Part shown: positions 62,288 to 64,000 of the stretch, one piece after another
Layout: the number at the start of each line of letters is the position of its first letter
Position numbering within the stretch: the stretch's first letter is position 1
Source: Dysgonomonas sp. 216
GTDB lineage: Bacteria; Bacteroidota; Bacteroidia; Bacteroidales; Dysgonomonadaceae
Reading direction: 5' to 3'
DNA length: 64,000 bases
NCBI RefSeq assembly: GCF_010501065.1
Contig: NZ_QVMM01000010.1
Coordinates: forward strand, 5,211-69,210
The notes under the pieces: generated by a model
Databases searched by the model: none
What the model was told of the DNA's origin: nothing
Seen by the model: the letters and a program-made list of their open reading frames with translations, nothing else
Translations under genes and position numbers: made by a program

Positions 62288-63537
62288 AAAGCTTTCCTTT
62301 TTGTGTATTTTCTTGTTTTATATGCCTTAGCCAAATTATCCATGTCCGAACTAAGTTTTTTGTCAACGATACGGGCATAGATTTGAGTTGTGCGGATATC
62401 GGTGTGTCCAAGCATCTTCGACACTGTTTCAATAGGAACTCCGTTAGCCAACGTAACAGTCGTTCCGAACGTATGGCGGGCTGTGTGGCAGGTCACGGGT
62501 TTATCAATCCCACATATTGTTGCAATTTCTTTCAGGTATTCATTCATCTTTTGATTGGAGCAAACAGGAAATAATTTTCCGTCTTTTTGTTTGCCTTTAT
62601 AGCGTTCTATAATTTCCAAAGGTATTTCCAACAAACGGATATTTGACGGTACATTTGTTTTCTGGCGATTGGTCATAATCCATTGATGGCCATCAAAGGC
62701 TGTTTTGATATTATCTTCTGTCAACCGGGTCACATCAATATAACTAAGTCCGGTATAGCACATAAAAATGAAAACATCCCGCACATGGCAGAGCCTTTCG
62801 GTTAGGAAGTCTTTCCGGTAAATCGTATCAATTTCCTCTTGAGTAAGAACCTCCCGGACTACCTTTTTAGTTTTAAACCTGAAACTGACAAAAGGATCTA
62901 TCTTGATATCTGCTCCGGTACTTTTAATGTAGTTGAATACAGTCCTAAAACGTTGAACAAACTTCAAAGCGGTGTTATTACTGCAACCATGTTCATTTTG
63001 CAGGAACAGGAAAAATCTTTCAATAAAAATAGGAGTGAGTTCCATCACCGGAATATCAGATAGCTTGCACTCTTTTTTAAGAAACTCTTTCAGACGCGTT
63101 TTAGTCAATTCATATCTTCCATAGGTTATTTGTGAGGTATCTCTTCCTATTTTAAGCAGGTAAAACTCATTATGTCCGGCAAAATGTTCTAACAACATCT
63201 TCTTTTTGTCGGTTTCAATGCCCAGTACAATGTTTTTGATTTTCTCAGGTAAGACATAACCATGCTCATTGAGCTGTTTGTGGTAAATTTCATCTATCTT
63301 TACCCGCATAGCGTTCAATAGACGATTAATATTAACGGCCTGGGCAGAATTGCCCGATACCTTTGCGTTTGTTGTATCCCAAAGTTCAGGTTTGATTTGT
63401 AATTTAGAACTGAATTGGGTTTGCTCTTTATTGATGGTAATACGAACCATGATGGAGCAATTACCGGCTTTGTTTACCTCGTTCTTTCTAAGGTAGAATA
63501 AAGTCCTGAACATGGACTTGCTAACAGTTGACTTCAT
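62284..63537 (-). CDS. int: tyrosine recombinase integrase of the ICE
   Basis: The 417-residue protein has an N-terminal arm-type domain (STVSKSMFRTLFYLRKNEVN, abridged), a SAM-like domain (about 115-210) and a catalytic domain. The active-site set is visible: Arg at CYTGLSYIDVTRL (about 260), Lys in NRQKTNVP (about 290), HTARHTFGT (about 349), GH in LGHTDIRTT (about 375) and nucleophile Tyr in QIYARI (about 385). The IntDOT-like CTn integrase family is the nearest. It lies 280 bases from the 3' end of tRNA-Arg, the probable attachment site. Confidence 0.93.
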   Translation of the reverse strand: MKSTVSKSMFRTLFYLRKNEVNKAGNCSIMVRITINKEQTQFSSKLQIKPELWDTTNAKVSGNSAQAVNINRLLNAMRVKIDEIYHKQLNEHGYVLPEKIKNIVLGIETDKKKMLLEHFAGHNEFYLLKIGRDTSQITYGRYELTKTRLKEFLKKECKLSDIPVMELTPIFIERFFLFLQNEHGCSNNTALKFVQRFRTVFNYIKSTGADIKIDPFVSFRFKTKKVVREVLTQEEIDTIYRKDFLTERLCHVRDVFIFMCYTGLSYIDVTRLTEDNIKTAFDGHQWIMTNRQKTNVPSNIRLLEIPLEIIERYKGKQKDGKLFPVCSNQKMNEYLKEIATICGIDKPVTCHTARHTFGTTVTLANGVPIETVSKMLGHTDIRTTQIYARIVDKKLSSDMDNLAKAYKTRKYTKRKAL

Positions 63538-63731
63538 AACACATTTTTTTAGCGTTTAAAACTAGAGTTAATTGTTAGAAGTCAGGCGGACAAAATACTG
63601 CCAATTAATGACAAATGAGACTGTTATATTCTAATTCGTTACGGTTTTATCAAAAAACAAAATCCGTAACGATACCGTAACGATTCGTTGTCTTCCATTG
63701 GAAAAAAAGTGGCGGATGGTGTCTATTGTAG

Positions 63732-63772
63732 AAAATAAAAAAACTCCCTAAAATGCTATTCTAGAGAGTTTT
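63732..63772 (-). terminator. intrinsic terminator downstream of tRNA-Arg
   Basis: AAAACTCCCT (63740-63749) and AGAGAGTTTT (63763-63772) pair over 10 bp with one mismatch. On the minus strand the hairpin is followed by TTTTATTTT. It lies 46 bases past the tRNA 3' end. Confidence 0.7.
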
Positions 63773-63817
63773 GTCTTGTTTTGCCGGAAAATTGTCTGTT
63801 AGTTTCCGATCTTCCAG

Positions 63818-63891
63818 TGATCCGAGCGGGATTCGAACCCACGACCCACAGCTTAGAAGGCTGTTGCTCTATCCAGCTGAGCTACCGGACC
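63818..63891 (-). tRNA. tRNA-Arg (anticodon TCT)
   Basis: On the minus strand a 74-nt cloverleaf folds: a 7-bp acceptor stem (GGTCCGG with TCGGATC, two G-T pairs), D-arm GCTCAGCTGGATAGAGC, anticodon stem ACAGC/GCTGT around loop CTTCTAA (anticodon TCT) and T-arm GTGGGTTCGAATCCCGC. The discriminator base is A and no CCA is encoded. The 3' end faces the ICE integrase. Confidence 0.97.
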
Positions 63892-64000
63892 ATCCTTATT
63901 TTGCATAAAGCGAGTGCAAAGGTATTGTTTTTTTGTAAAAAAACAATACCTAATGCTAAAGATTTACAGATAAAGGTTGTTATCAATTTAATTTTACCAA

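Noticed and set aside
1..64000. CRISPR array or rRNA genes
   Set aside because: No regularly spaced short repeats and no rRNA-like sequence were seen on reading.

Overview
The window comes from a Bacteroidales bacterium. The evidence is the CTnDOT-type conjugation genes, RteC, fimbrillin lipoproteins, a type IX secretion (T9SS) sorting tail and several TAnnTTTG (-7) promoter elements. The genus cannot be fixed from sequence alone (Dysgonomonas- or Parabacteroides-like is a guess). Most of the 64 kb looks like one integrative and conjugative element (ICE) with cargo. Its tyrosine integrase (62284-63537) lies next to a tRNA-Arg(TCT) gene (63818-63891), the probable chromosomal anchor. The other end of the element is not visible and probably lies left of base 1.

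Layout. 1-3929: ICE maintenance genes (start of a large N6-methylase/helicase protein, DUF1896, DUF4099/DUF3945, small HTH protein) with a candidate small RNA at about 1770-1886. 4273-5355: IS110-family transposase. 5956-7969: RteC, bactofilin and an unknown gene. 8185-16885: a complete diversity-generating retroelement (DGR) and its surface-protein operon. 16886-19149: a repeat-rich non-coding segment and a second tyrosine recombinase. 19372-28451: AT-rich cargo with a membrane protein, an NTF2-like pseudogene, GH15, trehalose synthase/phosphatase, a RelA/SpoT-domain protein, a nitronate monooxygenase and an RNA-binding protein. 28468-29532: IS982-family element. 29933-33801: mobC-mobB-mobA. 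33814-34005: a dense cluster of inverted repeats, the likely oriT. 34794-54071: the tra operon (traA-traO, traQ), interrupted between traG and traI by a six-gene fimbria-like outer-membrane cassette. 54139-58841: PcfJ/PcfK-type accessory operon behind a probable invertible promoter (58869-59083). 59212-62287: truncated transglutaminase-like gene, ComF-like phosphoribosyltransferase and DNA-binding proteins.

The most striking system is the DGR. A 185-bp template repeat (10808-10992) and variable repeat (12176-12360) differ at 16 positions by hand alignment. All 16 are adenines of the template on the coding (minus) strand: 16 of 51 template adenines and 0 of 134 other positions. They change 11 of 13 AAC codons in the C-terminal lectin-like end of a secreted FISUMP-type protein. 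The cassette carries Avd, a MutS-I-like (MSL) accessory protein and an intact reverse transcriptase with the DGR-type motif IGNLTSQ. The RT stop overlaps the start of a thioredoxin-like gene. Upstream genes encode a T9SS-sorted surface protein and a small secreted protein, so the element appears to carry a self-diversifying surface display operon.

How the parts fit (inference): MobA/MobB/MobC act at the structured oriT, TraA-TraQ build the mating channel, and RteC and the integrase control excision. The fimbria-like genes and the DGR target would both shape surface contact. The trehalose/alarmone genes would be stress cargo.
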